64,000 nt of DNA from Algicola sagamiensis DSM 14643 (GTDB taxonomy: Bacteria > Pseudomonadota > Gammaproteobacteria > Enterobacterales > Alteromonadaceae): positions 1 to 64,000 of the forward strand of contig NZ_KB894495.1 of NCBI RefSeq assembly GCF_000374485.1, given 5' to 3'. Made by a program: the position numbers and the translations under genes. Positions 27,938 through 37,278 of the stretch are shown in pieces; the first letter of the stretch is position 1, and each line of letters begins with the position of its first letter. The notes below the pieces were generated by a model that was given only the letters and a program-made list of their open reading frames with translations, was not told the origin of the DNA and did not search any database.

Positions 27938-30703
27938 ATGTGCTGGAATCAATTACGTACATGTCTATTGTTAAGCTTGCTTTTCTGTGGGCAAGCCTAT
28001 GCAAGTGTGATTGATGTACCCTCGCTCCCGAAAGCAATTACTCAAGATGCGCGCGGTTTTGTCTGGATAGCTTTGGAAGACGGAATTGCGCGCTACGATG
28101 GCTATAGCTTTGTTCACCAAAGAAAGTTCTCACCCAATGCAAAGCTTCGTAATATTTTTTCTATCAAACCTTATCTCACCACAGTTATTTTTTCTGGCGA
28201 AGGTGGAGTCTTTACTGTCGCTGAAACTGGTGAAGTGATCACCCTATTGGAGACAAGCGGCATTATTTATGATGTTGCAGTTGTTGATGACAAAGTATTT
28301 GCGCTCACAGATAACAAGCTGATTATTCGAAATATCGGAGGGTTTCCGATCAATCATGGTGTTGATATCAGTATTCAAGGTATTCCAAGAGGGATTACGC
28401 AATATAAGAACGATATTTACTACCTTACATCCGAAAAAGTTTGTTCTTACAAAACAGATCGGTGTCATACGGGGCGCTTTAGTGAACTCAAAGTTATACA
28501 GGATAAGCTTGTTGTTGCAGGTCGGCATGGTCTAACCATCATTGACCCAGTCACCTGGATCCCACAGTCTTTTTTAATTGGTCAAGTCGATAGTTTGACA
28601 TCTTCTGTCGAAGAAAACTCAGGCCAAGTATGGATGGTCCATAACAAGGAAATCGCTCTTTTTGATTTGAATAATCAGCGGTTGGTGAACCATAACTATA
28701 AACGAATTTCATCGCTACGGATTTTTGATATTTTTCAAACCTCAGATGGTTCGATCTGGCTTGCAACCAATGAAGTTGAACGTATCTCTCCTTCAATTTT
28801 CTCTGTTCAGCAGTCATCTATTACTGAAGCAAGCGGTGCTGGAGGTGGGTTAGTTTATCATGATGGTTCTTTATATTTTGGGGATATTAATGGATTAGAA
28901 GTCGTTGATCCGGTGACTGCGCAAGCAACACCGATTTCAGGTGCGCCTTCCTTTATTTACCGAATGTTAAGTCATCGGCAGGGGTTGTTTATTGGCTCGT
29001 TCTATGGACTATTTCTATTGCAGGATGGGCGGTTTAGTCATTTGTCTATACAACAACCCGTGTTTTGCTTAAGGCTGATTGATGAAAATACGCTTATCGT
29101 TTGTCATGGTGGTCAAGTGAGTGAGATTGATTTATCCAATGATTTTCAAGTGACCTCTCAAGAGTATGAGCGGTACTTTAATGGCGAAGAAATCGTTGAT
29201 ATTCTACCCGGAAAAACACCTTGGATTGCAACAGCAAATGGTGTTACAAGGATTGTCGATCAGAAGCGAGAGTTTATCAGCTATGACTCGACGCTTGCAT
29301 TGTATCGACCACAGTCTTTTCCACAATATACATTCTTAGGGACGGCAAATACAGGAGTTGCTATTATCCGCAATGGTATTTTGCAACGGAAAATTTTACT
29401 GCCTGGTATTGGTGGTAAATGCTCTTACTTTACTGAATGGCGTGGGGCTGTTTGGGTTGGGTGCTCAAAAGGTGTCTTGCAAATTCAATTGGATGATATG
29501 ACGTTTAAAGCATTTGATGCTGGGGCCAGTGTTGGCAATATTACTCGGATCCATGACCGATTTTATGCGATGACTGCAAATAGCCAACTTCTTTCCTGGG
29601 ATCATGCGTTCTATGAAGAACGTGGACCGTTACGATTGATGCTTAGCAATGTATTTGTCAATGGAAAGCTGGCCGATCTTAATGAACCACTCCAGGGAGA
29701 GCATATCGAATTTCAAGTTGCGCTCAATGACTTTCATGGTAGCGCACGTTATAACTTTTATGTGAATGGCAAACTGAGAAAACTACACTCGACAGAAAGA
29801 ACTTACGGATTTAATGCCGACTGGGGAACGAACACATTTTCTGTTGAAGGGATCAATAGTCTGGGTGAATCAGTCTCTAAAGATGTGCAGTTTTATGTGC
29901 AATATCCTATGTACCTTCGGCCATTTGCTTTTCTGTGTTACATCATTTTCTTGATTTTGGTATGTAGTTATCTCTGGTATTCCGGACGCAAACGTAATCA
30001 GCTCAAAGAAGCACTTCATCAGACAAGAATGAGTAATAAAGTTAATGGGTTCCAACACTTATTAATCGATTACTTTTATGAGTTATACCCGCATCAACGT
30101 AAGATCTTTGAAGAGTGTACGATGCTGTATGCACTATCAAAATCACGAGAGAACCTATTGCCGAAAGTATTCCATAATTCAATTGAGCGCCTTTATTCGC
30201 TCCTCAAATCCGATCCATTGCGAACTACTTTTGATTTTAATATTGATTTGGCTATGGCAGCACAAAAATGGAAAGAACAGCGTCAGCTGGAATATGGCAG
30301 TGATTACGATACAACAATTGAATTGGACTATGAAGTTTCTGACCCATTCACTAATTTTGTCAATATTGCGGTTTTTATTGCTATGCAGCAACTTGGTGAT
30401 TATGCCCTGTCCTATTCTGCGGATCATGTTGAGATCACGATCAAGTCCTATGGGAGTAATTTGATCTTAAATGTTGTTGGTGAAAACTTAAGTGATGAAG
30501 GTACATCACTTGATGGAAAAGGAAGTTATTTAGTCAAGAATATTGTTGAGTTGTTCCAGGGTACTTTTACAGAAACTCGGGGCAAAAAAGGGCGCTATGC
30601 GGCATGTTTAAAACTCCCGCTTCAGGTACTCTACAACTGGAATGAGGTACCAGAAAGAAACTCGGTCAATTTTCCAAAAGAGTCATTGCTTGATTTAAGC
30701 TAG
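27938..30703 (+). CDS. Membrane propeller sensor with degenerate histidine-kinase-like module
   Basis: About 921 residues: signal peptide (about 1-24), then a large periplasmic region with Reg_prop-type propeller blades (ITQDARGFVWIALEDGIARY near 34; DGSIWLATNEVERI near 270), a Y_Y_Y-like beta domain (about 570-655), one TM (about 661-682) and about 240 cytoplasmic residues. The cytoplasmic end resembles an HATPase_c fold only at its tail (GKGSYLVKNIVELFQG then KGRYAACLKLPL). I see no phosphoacceptor H-box, no N-box NAxK and no DxGxG, so kinase activity is doubtful. No response regulator is adjacent. ATG at 27938 preferred over TTG at 27932, from GAGG at 27924-27927. Ligand and output unknown. 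Confidence 0.85.
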   Translation: MCWNQLRTCLLLSLLFCGQAYASVIDVPSLPKAITQDARGFVWIALEDGIARYDGYSFVHQRKFSPNAKLRNIFSIKPYLTTVIFSGEGGVFTVAETGEVITLLETSGIIYDVAVVDDKVFALTDNKLIIRNIGGFPINHGVDISIQGIPRGITQYKNDIYYLTSEKVCSYKTDRCHTGRFSELKVIQDKLVVAGRHGLTIIDPVTWIPQSFLIGQVDSLTSSVEENSGQVWMVHNKEIALFDLNNQRLVNHNYKRISSLRIFDIFQTSDGSIWLATNEVERISPSIFSVQQSSITEASGAGGGLVYHDGSLYFGDINGLEVVDPVTAQATPISGAPSFIYRMLSHRQGLFIGSFYGLFLLQDGRFSHLSIQQPVFCLRLIDENTLIVCHGGQVSEIDLSNDFQVTSQEYERYFNGEEIVDILPGKTPWIATANGVTRIVDQKREFISYDSTLALYRPQSFPQYTFLGTANTGVAIIRNGILQRKILLPGIGGKCSYFTEWRGAVWVGCSKGVLQIQLDDMTFKAFDAGASVGNITRIHDRFYAMTANSQLLSWDHAFYEERGPLRLMLSNVFVNGKLADLNEPLQGEHIEFQVALNDFHGSARYNFYVNGKLRKLHSTERTYGFNADWGTNTFSVEGINSLGESVSKDVQFYVQYPMYLRPFAFLCYIIFLILVCSYLWYSGRKRNQLKEALHQTRMSNKVNGFQHLLIDYFYELYPHQRKIFEECTMLYALSKSRENLLPKVFHNSIERLYSLLKSDPLRTTFDFNIDLAMAAQKWKEQRQLEYGSDYDTTIELDYEVSDPFTNFVNIAVFIAMQQLGDYALSYSADHVEITIKSYGSNLILNVVGENLSDEGTSLDGKGSYLVKNIVELFQGTFTETRGKKGRYAACLKLPLQVLYNWNEVPERNSVNFPKESLLDLS

Positions 30704-30713
30704 CGGATCTTTT

Positions 30714-31844
30714 CTAATCATGCCCATGCATTCGGTTTTTCAAAGCTGCGCCCCGCTTAACGAAAGACGTATTTGGTGTCCCTTTAAAACAATTCATGAC
30801 GTAGGGGTAGGCTTCTGTAATGTAATACCCATATTGGCCATTGATTGTCATGCCATTACACTCATCTAAATCACCTAATCCAGATACAAATTCATAGTCG
30901 CCTCTGTAAGTACCATCATAGTTGCCGCTCGGTGTTGTGAATCCTGATACGGCCTGTCGGACACCTGTTTTTAAGCGGTAGCTTGAAAGCGCTTTTCGAA
31001 TGACTCCGTTGTCATTGAAATAGATCCCGTAAACTGGAAATCCGTCCGCGGAGAAGCCAATAACAGGAGAAGCTTGCGAGCTATCATTCATGTCAAACAA
31101 AGCTTGTGGGTTTGCATGATAATGATAGGTCCCATCTGGCTGGGCATGAGCATTGTGTGTATCTGTTCCAAAATTATCTACGATTGGATTTGAACGCCAA
31201 GGGTGGTTGATCATGTCTTGACCACAGCCGACTTTACCATTTCCGACGCCAAAGCATCCTGCTGGCAACATATCCATACTGACACCATTGAGAAAAATTG
31301 CGTTTGTTGTTTCTAAGCTGAGCTCTGTGATAAATGGTGCAATAGCCGGAGAGGCCGTGATGGCGTAACTTCCAGATTGTGTTGAAACATTGTTCGGAAA
31401 CGTGTTATCTCCATCATTAAATGTATGATTGGGGATTTCATTTGTAGAGAATGTGCATGTAGTCCCGTTACTACTAATCGTCAATGTTGCGTCGAAATCT
31501 AGCCCTCGATGATGATCGAGAGCTGTTGCTTTGTATGCACCAGTATATTCTGAGCAGTTTGCATTACGTTTGGATAAAAAGGTGTTAGTGAGATCTGTTG
31601 CTGTGCTTGTTGTGTTGTCAGTTGGTGTTGTGTTTCCTTGAGAAGGTGGGGTTGTATTATTACTTCCATTCCCGCTATCACCAGCACCGACACTATCATC
31701 AGTGTTGTTATTTGAATTATTTGGTGTTGCGTTGGCTGAGGGTGTTGTGCTTCCTGAAGATTGTGCTGAGTTATTTTCACCCCCACCACCACAAGCAATC
31801 AGTAAAAAGGCTAGGTTAATGATTGAGAACTGATACCTGTTCAT
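30714..31844 (-). CDS. YHYH-domain lipoprotein
   Basis: 376 residues. The N-terminus has a lipobox (LLIAC, Cys18) followed by a low-complexity Asn/Ser/Thr/Gly linker (about 19-85), typical of a surface-tethered lipoprotein. The folded part contains the motif that names the YHYH family (DGTYHYHANPQ), preceded by HNAHAQP and followed by GFSADGFPVYGIY. Domain function is not established; the conserved histidines suggest metal binding (inference). It ends 10 bp from the sensor gene and is convergent with it. Confidence 0.88.
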   Translation of the reverse strand: MNRYQFSIINLAFLLIACGGGGENNSAQSSGSTTPSANATPNNSNNNTDDSVGAGDSGNGSNNTTPPSQGNTTPTDNTTSTATDLTNTFLSKRNANCSEYTGAYKATALDHHRGLDFDATLTISSNGTTCTFSTNEIPNHTFNDGDNTFPNNVSTQSGSYAITASPAIAPFITELSLETTNAIFLNGVSMDMLPAGCFGVGNGKVGCGQDMINHPWRSNPIVDNFGTDTHNAHAQPDGTYHYHANPQALFDMNDSSQASPVIGFSADGFPVYGIYFNDNGVIRKALSSYRLKTGVRQAVSGFTTPSGNYDGTYRGDYEFVSGLGDLDECNGMTINGQYGYYITEAYPYVMNCFKGTPNTSFVKRGAALKNRMHGHD

Positions 31845-31979
31845 AATATGTTCCTAAATAAGGCAGTTATGCTTAGTTTAGAACGATTCTTTTAAATTGC
31901 AGGCTTGTTGAAGGTTGATCGAGGTTAAAAAATGAGCTATCGTGTGTGTTCTTTTGATTAATGTTGTAGTTGTTTTGTT

Positions 31980-32231
31980 ATGAAAGCATTTGTTTTTTCG
32001 TTGTTTCTACTTTTTTCTTTCCAAATCCATGCGGAAGCGACACAGACTCAATCAACAGCGTCGGCGAAAAAAGTGGTGAAGCTGAAACCAAAAGTCATCA
32101 AAAAATCCAAAGGATGTCAAATATCAAAGTCATCTCAAGTCAAAAATACCCCATTACTTGATAAAAAGTGTCAACGATTCAATGCTCGAAAAGCGAATCG
32201 GATGTTTAAGCAGTTTAAAGCGATTGATTAA
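31980..32231 (+). CDS. Small basic secreted protein
   Basis: 83 residues: a signal peptide (MKAFVFSLFLLFSFQIHA) followed by a very basic mature peptide of about 64 residues rich in Lys, with two cysteines (KSKGCQISK, DKKCQRFN). Such composition recalls cationic periplasmic or exported peptides. No family recognised. The ribosome binding site is poor. Lies alone between the divergent YHYH gene and galU. Confidence 0.65.
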   Translation: MKAFVFSLFLLFSFQIHAEATQTQSTASAKKVVKLKPKVIKKSKGCQISKSSQVKNTPLLDKKCQRFNARKANRMFKQFKAID

Positions 32232-32338
32232 AGGTCGTTGCACCTCATCAGCGAGCCTGAAATCCTAAAATGCAACACTAGGCAAGACTTCACTTGCCAA
32301 GTATCATGTGCTCAATTTTTTATGAAACGGTCGATTCG

Positions 32339-33229
32339 ATGATGAATATCAGAAAAGCAGTGTTTCCTGTTGCAGGCATGGGAACTCGATTTTTGCCAGC
32401 GACGAAAGCCTGCCCGAAAGAAATGTTACCCGTCGTGGATAAGCCACTGATTCAGTACGCAGTGGAAGAAGCGATTGAAGCTGGGATCACGGATATGATC
32501 TTTGTGACCTCTTGGACAAAACGACCTATCGAAGATCACTTTGACAGTAATTTTGAGCTGGAGTATAAGCTGGAACAAGCTGGGAAAAAAGAGCTTTTGG
32601 AGTGCGTCCGCGCCATTATTCCTGATCACGTAAATTGTTTTTACGTTCGCCAAAAAGAAGCGCTGGGTTTAGGGCATGCAGTCCTTTGTGCGAGAGATAT
32701 CGTTGGAGATGAGCCTTTTGCGGTTTTATTAGCGGATGACTTGATCTATAGCCACCAAGAAAGTGCGCTCACGACGATGGCACAACTGGCATCGCAAAGA
32801 AGTAGCTCAGTCGTCGCTGTCGAAACAGTACCTGAGTCTCAAGTCAGTCAATATGGTGTGATTGATCCGGTGAATGGCCCTGATGAAGAGCAGACTTATC
32901 AATTGAAAGGGATCGTTGAAAAACCAAAGGCTGAAGATGCTCCGTCAAATTTGTCCGTCGTCGGTCGGTATATTCTAACACCGAAGATTTTTGAATTATT
33001 AGCGCAAACACAAAAAGGGCGTGGTGGGGAGATCCAGCTGACAGATGCCATTGCTGCTTTGCTTGCACATGAATCTGTTTTTGCACATCAGTTTGATGGT
33101 ATTCGTTATGATTGTGGAAGCAAACTGGGACACATGAAAGCCAATGTTGAATTTGCTATGCGCCATCCAGAGCTGAAAGAGACGTTCCATTCATATCTTC
33201 ACGAACTGTTACGCCAAGTAAAGGTCTAG
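32339..33229 (+). CDS. galU: UTP--glucose-1-phosphate uridylyltransferase GalU
   Basis: About 296 residues; makes UDP-glucose for envelope polysaccharides and trehalose. The nucleotide-binding start is VFPVAGMGTRFLPATKACP with KEMLPVVDKPLIQYAVEEA; GLGHAVLCAR and EKPKAEDAPSN follow. The start is set at the ATGATG of 32339/32342 because family members begin a few residues before the KAVFPVAG motif; an upstream in-frame ATG at 32294 would add 15 unrelated residues. Followed by a hairpin at 33241. Confidence 0.94.
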   Translation: MMNIRKAVFPVAGMGTRFLPATKACPKEMLPVVDKPLIQYAVEEAIEAGITDMIFVTSWTKRPIEDHFDSNFELEYKLEQAGKKELLECVRAIIPDHVNCFYVRQKEALGLGHAVLCARDIVGDEPFAVLLADDLIYSHQESALTTMAQLASQRSSSVVAVETVPESQVSQYGVIDPVNGPDEEQTYQLKGIVEKPKAEDAPSNLSVVGRYILTPKIFELLAQTQKGRGGEIQLTDAIAALLAHESVFAHQFDGIRYDCGSKLGHMKANVEFAMRHPELKETFHSYLHELLRQVKV

Positions 33230-33240
33230 TAGAACGCTCA

Positions 33241-33274
33241 AATGCCGGAATCAATGAAAGCTGTTTCCGGCATT
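33241..33274 (+). terminator. Hairpin after galU
   Basis: AATGCCGGAA (33241-33250) and TTCCGGCATT (33265-33274): a perfect 10-bp stem, 14-nt loop. No T run follows, so termination may be inefficient. Confidence 0.55.
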
Positions 33275-33407
33275 GAAATCACCCCATGTATTTTGATTTA
33301 CCTGATCTGAACTTAATCATGTGATCTCGACTGATTTATCTCATTTCAATTTATTTATTCAGATCAACAAATAAGAAAAAAGAACCATATTTATTATGCA
33401 AAATGAT

Positions 33408-33422
33408 TGAGAATCATTCTCA
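33408..33422. promoter_or_regulatory. Fur box upstream of the TonB receptor
   Basis: TGAGAATCATTCTCA is a perfect 7-1-7 palindrome, close to the Fur core TGATAATCATTATCA. It sits 70 bp before the receptor start, so iron repression is very likely. Confidence 0.88.
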
Positions 33423-33492
33423 TTCGTTGTATCTTTCGCACATTCGTTTGATGTTTACTACTTTTCTTTAGATTCCCTTAGGACAAATCCGT

Positions 33493-35661
33493 ATGAAGCC
33501 TCTCTTTAAACTCTCCGCGTTAGCGTTATTGACGTCGACAGGTTATGCAGCTGCTACTGAGCAAAAAGACTCTTTTGAACATATTGAAATTTTTGGCAGT
33601 GCGCAAGCAATTGATACGACGCCAGGTTCAGGTGCCTATCTGAGCGAAACAGATCTTGAGAAATTTGAGTATAGCGATGTGATGCGTGCGCTTCAGGCTG
33701 TACCTGGTATTTATGTTATTGAAGAAGATGGGTATGGTCTTCGTCCAAATATTGGTATGCGTGGCACAGGGTCAAACCGCAGCTCGAAGATCACTGTGAT
33801 GGAAGATGGCGTACTTGCAGCACCTGCTCCATATTCTGCTCCAGCAGCTTACTATTTCCCAACGTTTGGTCGAATGCAGTCCGTTGAAGTACTAAAAGGT
33901 TCTTCCAGTGTGAAATATGGTCCAATGTCAACGGGCGGTGTACTGAACTTAATTTCTCGTCAGATACCAGAAGAAAAAATTGCTGGCGAATTGGATCTTG
34001 GTGTTGGCTCCGATGATTATCGTAAAGTACATGGATTTGTTGGTGGTGAGCAAGGTGGATTTGGGAATCTGCTTGAAGTGTTCCACTATGCTGCTGATGG
34101 GTTTAAACAGCTACCATCAGGCCAGGATACTGGTTTTGAGAAAACAGATTTGTTAGGGAAAACCCGTTATTCATTCGGCCAAAAAGATGCACATACACTT
34201 GGCTTGAAAGTACAGTATTCAGAAGAAGATTCGAATGAAACCTATATGGGGATCACGGATGCAGATTTCCAATCATCGCCATATCGTCGTTATGCCGCTT
34301 CTCAACTGGATAACATGAAAACGGACCACACACTGATCCAAGTTGACTACTCCTATCAAATCAACACGGATATGCAGCTGAGTGCATCAGCATACCATAT
34401 TGATTTTCATAGAAACTGGTACAAACTATCTGGTTTGTCTGAACAGGCAGGTGTGAAGAAAGCATTGAACACGGAAACATTGCTTGCTGCTTCTGCATTT
34501 GATAGGGGCCTTGGTTTCTCAGATACCTTATACATTGATGTAAAAGCAAATAATCGTGATTATTTATCGCGTGGGTTGCAGACACAATTGACAGTGAATG
34601 CTGGCTCCCATGCGATGACATTTGGTGCGCGATATCATGAGGATGAAGTAGATCGTTTCCAATGGGTTGATGAGTACACGATGGATCGTTCATTCAATAT
34701 GACCAAGACAAAAGCAGGTCAACCAGGGAGTAATGCCAACCGTGTTGAAAGCGCAACAGCTGTTGCATTATTTGCGCATGATGAATGGTCGATTGGTGAT
34801 TTAACCGTTTCTGGTGGTCTTCGTTATGAATCAATGACACTGAGAAAAGATGACTGGGGTAAGGATATTTCTCGTTCTTCTGCACCTTCTAAAGTAAAAA
34901 GAAATGAAGTGGAAGTCATCATCCCATCCATTGGTGCAACCTATCAATTGAATGATTCTTGGGTCATCTTGGCTGGTCTACAACGTGGATTTGCGCCACC
35001 TAAAGCAGATGCAGGTGCAAAGGCTGAAAAAAGCTGGAACTTTGAAACAGGTTTTCGTTACAACGAAGGGAATTTTCAGCTTGATTTGATCGGATTTGTC
35101 AGTGAATACAACAATATGCTAGGTGCATGTACAGCTGCTCAGGGATGTACCGACGAAATAGGGAAGCAATACAACGCAGGTGAAGTCGACATTCAAGGTG
35201 TTGAACTGAATTCCCAATATCAGGTTGAAGTTGGCGCGTTTCAAATACCACTTGGATTGGCTTACACGTATACAGAAGCTGAGTTCCAAAACAACTTTAA
35301 GTCCAAACTTGATACATGGGGGAATGTAGAAGCCGGTGATGCACTACCTTACGTCCCAGAGCATCAGGTGTCGATGTCAGTTGGCTTAAATATCGATAAC
35401 TTTAGCAGTGAGCTTGCAATGCGTTATCGCAGCGAAATGCGCACAAGAGCTGGACATGGTGCGATTGCGGATGACGAACGTATTGAGGATCATGTCGTCG
35501 TTGATATGGGTGGTCAGTATGCATTTGCCACCGCGCACTCTGTTTATTTGACGATTGATAACTTACTTGACGAAAAATACATGGCAAGCAGATTGCACGC
35601 TGGTGGTATTCAACCAGGTAAACCACGGACATTCCAGTTAGGCTATCGCTTCAAATTTTAG
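33493..35661 (+). CDS. TonB-dependent receptor, FecA-like
   Basis: A 722-residue outer-membrane receptor. Signal peptide about 1-22 (ends GYAAA), plug domain about 40-160 with DVMRALQAVPGIYV and NIGMRGTGSNRSSKITVMED, followed by APAPYSAPAAYYFP and GGVLNLISRQIP as in the FecA (ferric dicitrate) family. The rest is a 22-strand barrel ending in Phe (YRFKF). No FecA-type N-terminal signalling extension is evident: the TonB-box region comes right after the signal peptide. No fecIR, ABC transporter or TonB genes adjoin. The substrate is probably an iron chelate, given the perfect Fur box. Confidence 0.9.
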   Translation: MKPLFKLSALALLTSTGYAAATEQKDSFEHIEIFGSAQAIDTTPGSGAYLSETDLEKFEYSDVMRALQAVPGIYVIEEDGYGLRPNIGMRGTGSNRSSKITVMEDGVLAAPAPYSAPAAYYFPTFGRMQSVEVLKGSSSVKYGPMSTGGVLNLISRQIPEEKIAGELDLGVGSDDYRKVHGFVGGEQGGFGNLLEVFHYAADGFKQLPSGQDTGFEKTDLLGKTRYSFGQKDAHTLGLKVQYSEEDSNETYMGITDADFQSSPYRRYAASQLDNMKTDHTLIQVDYSYQINTDMQLSASAYHIDFHRNWYKLSGLSEQAGVKKALNTETLLAASAFDRGLGFSDTLYIDVKANNRDYLSRGLQTQLTVNAGSHAMTFGARYHEDEVDRFQWVDEYTMDRSFNMTKTKAGQPGSNANRVESATAVALFAHDEWSIGDLTVSGGLRYESMTLRKDDWGKDISRSSAPSKVKRNEVEVIIPSIGATYQLNDSWVILAGLQRGFAPPKADAGAKAEKSWNFETGFRYNEGNFQLDLIGFVSEYNNMLGACTAAQGCTDEIGKQYNAGEVDIQGVELNSQYQVEVGAFQIPLGLAYTYTEAEFQNNFKSKLDTWGNVEAGDALPYVPEHQVSMSVGLNIDNFSSELAMRYRSEMRTRAGHGAIADDERIEDHVVVDMGGQYAFATAHSVYLTIDNLLDEKYMASRLHAGGIQPGKPRTFQLGYRFKF

Positions 35662-35673
35662 GTCTTCTTCAAA

Positions 35674-35705
35674 CGATCTTCCTGTATTATCAGGAAGATC
35701 GCTTT
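35674..35705 (+). terminator. Terminator after the TonB receptor
   Basis: CGATCTTCCTG (35674-35684), 6-nt loop, CAGGAAGATCG (35691-35701), then CTTTCTC. An 11-bp perfect stem. Confidence 0.8.
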
Positions 35706-35799
35706 CTCATCCAAAATTCCGCTTCTTTGGGCTTCCATCCATCTGGATTAACACTCATAATAGCCAGATTGTGTTCGTGATGGAACAAGTCAATCAACT

Positions 35800-36090
35800 A
35801 TGAAATGCTTAGCCTTCGTGCTTACAATCGTCTTGTGCCTTGTACAATATAAGCTTTGGTGGGGACACAATGGCGTTTTCCAATTGTGGGAAAAAAGAAG
35901 ACATATCGAACAGCAGGAATCAATCAACCAATCATTGATTGAACGGAATAAAATGCTAATGGCTGATGTGTCCGATTTGAAAAAAGGGATGGAATCCATC
36001 GAAGAAAGGGCGCGCAACGAATTAGGATTGATCCAGGAAGGAGAAACTTTTTACCGGATTATTACAACGAATAAAAAGCATGAACAATAA
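35800..36090 (+). CDS. ftsB: Cell division protein FtsB
   Basis: A 96-residue bitopic protein: TM about 4-20, then LWWGHNGVFQLWEKRRHIE and a coiled coil to about 70, with the conserved ESIEERARNELGLIQEGETFYRI. FtsB joins FtsL and FtsQ in the divisome to activate septal peptidoglycan synthesis. Its end overlaps ispD by 11 bp, the standard gammaproteobacterial order. Confidence 0.95.
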   Translation: MKCLAFVLTIVLCLVQYKLWWGHNGVFQLWEKRRHIEQQESINQSLIERNKMLMADVSDLKKGMESIEERARNELGLIQEGETFYRIITTNKKHEQ

Positions 36091-36793
36091 AAGTCCCAAA
36101 GCGATCGGTGCGGTTGTACCAGCCGCAGGCATCGGAAAGCGCATGGGCGCTGAAATTCCAAAACAATATTTAACGATTCACCAAAAAACAATTATTGAGT
36201 GGACACTGGATAAACTACTTCGAGTCCCTTTAATAACGCATATCGTTGTTGTTCTGCATCCCGATGATATTCATTTTAAGCAACTTCCCTTCGCTTCACA
36301 TCCGAAAATCTTGACATGTGTTGGTGGTGACGAGCGAGCAGACTCAGTCTTAGCAGGACTCAAACATCTGCCCGATGAATCAGAGTGGGCGCTGGTTCAT
36401 GATGCTGCAAGACCTTTGGTTGATCCGAATGACATTCAGTCTTTAATTCAAAGTTGTTTGCAACACAATATGGGGGGGATCCTCGCGACCCGTGTGAGAG
36501 ATACGATGAAACGCTCACACCAACATCAATCTTTGATTGCTGAAACAGTCCCACGTGAGTCACTATGGCATGCACTAACGCCTCAGATGTTTCAGCGCAG
36601 TAGACTCATAGCCGCTTATGAACAGGCCATTACAAAGGATGCCATCATGACAGATGAAGCCAGCGTGATTGAACGTCTAGAGCAGCCTGTTCAATTGATT
36701 GAAGGACGTGCAGATAATATCAAAGTAACTCAGCCTGAAGATATACTCTTCACTGAATTCAAGCTGGCACAGTCGTTACAAGAGGTAAAATAG
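36080..36793 (+). CDS. ispD: 2-C-methyl-D-erythritol 4-phosphate cytidylyltransferase IspD
   Basis: A 237-residue enzyme of the MEP isoprenoid pathway: CTP + MEP to CDP-ME. Visible: [20 protein letters not shown] (nucleotide loop), [31 protein letters not shown] and [14 protein letters not shown]. Normal length. Sits between ftsB (overlap) and ispF (2 bp gap). Confidence 0.97.
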   Translation: MNNKSPKAIGAVVPAAGIGKRMGAEIPKQYLTIHQKTIIEWTLDKLLRVPLITHIVVVLHPDDIHFKQLPFASHPKILTCVGGDERADSVLAGLKHLPDESEWALVHDAARPLVDPNDIQSLIQSCLQHNMGGILATRVRDTMKRSHQHQSLIAETVPRESLWHALTPQMFQRSRLIAAYEQAITKDAIMTDEASVIERLEQPVQLIEGRADNIKVTQPEDILFTEFKLAQSLQEVK

Positions 36794-36795
36794 AC

Positions 36796-37278
36796 ATGAT
36801 GCGAATCGGTCATGGTTTTGATGTCCACAAATTTGGTGGAGAAGGTCCGATAGTCCTGGGTGGTGTAAAAATTGAATATACTCAGGGTTTTATTGCGCAT
36901 TCTGATGGAGATGTATTACTGCATGCGATTTGTGATGCGTTACTCGGTGCGATTGGGAAAGGTGATATTGGCACACACTTTCCGGATACAGATGCGATCT
37001 ATGAAAACATTGATTCGCGAGTCTTGTTCAGAGATGTGATAAAGCAAGTGTCTAACGCTGGTTACACTCTTGGTAATTTAGATTGCACAATCGTGGCTCA
37101 GTCACCAAAGATGGCACCTCATATTCCACAAATGAAGCAAATCTTGGCGGAAGATTTTCAAGTTGATGTGAGTCAACTCAATATTAAAGCAACAACGACA
37201 GAAAAACTCGGGTTTACCGGAAGAAAAGAAGGCATTGCCTGCCATGCCGTCGTTTTATTGGAGAAAAAGTCATGTTAG
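36796..37278 (+). CDS. ispF: 2-C-methyl-D-erythritol 2,4-cyclodiphosphate synthase IspF
   Basis: A 160-residue trimeric zinc enzyme, third activity of the MEP pathway gene pair here. Metal ligands are in GFDVHKF (Asp, His) and the later His of [19 protein letters not shown]; the family end [20 protein letters not shown] is present. Tandem ATGs at the start. Overlaps truD by 7 bp. Confidence 0.97.
   Translation: MMRIGHGFDVHKFGGEGPIVLGGVKIEYTQGFIAHSDGDVLLHAICDALLGAIGKGDIGTHFPDTDAIYENIDSRVLFRDVIKQVSNAGYTLGNLDCTIVAQSPKMAPHIPQMKQILAEDFQVDVSQLNIKATTTEKLGFTGRKEGIACHAVVLLEKKSC

Noticed and set aside
32294-32338. Upstream in-frame start for galU
   Set aside because: It would add 15 residues not found in GalU proteins; the ATGATG at 32339 fits the family start.
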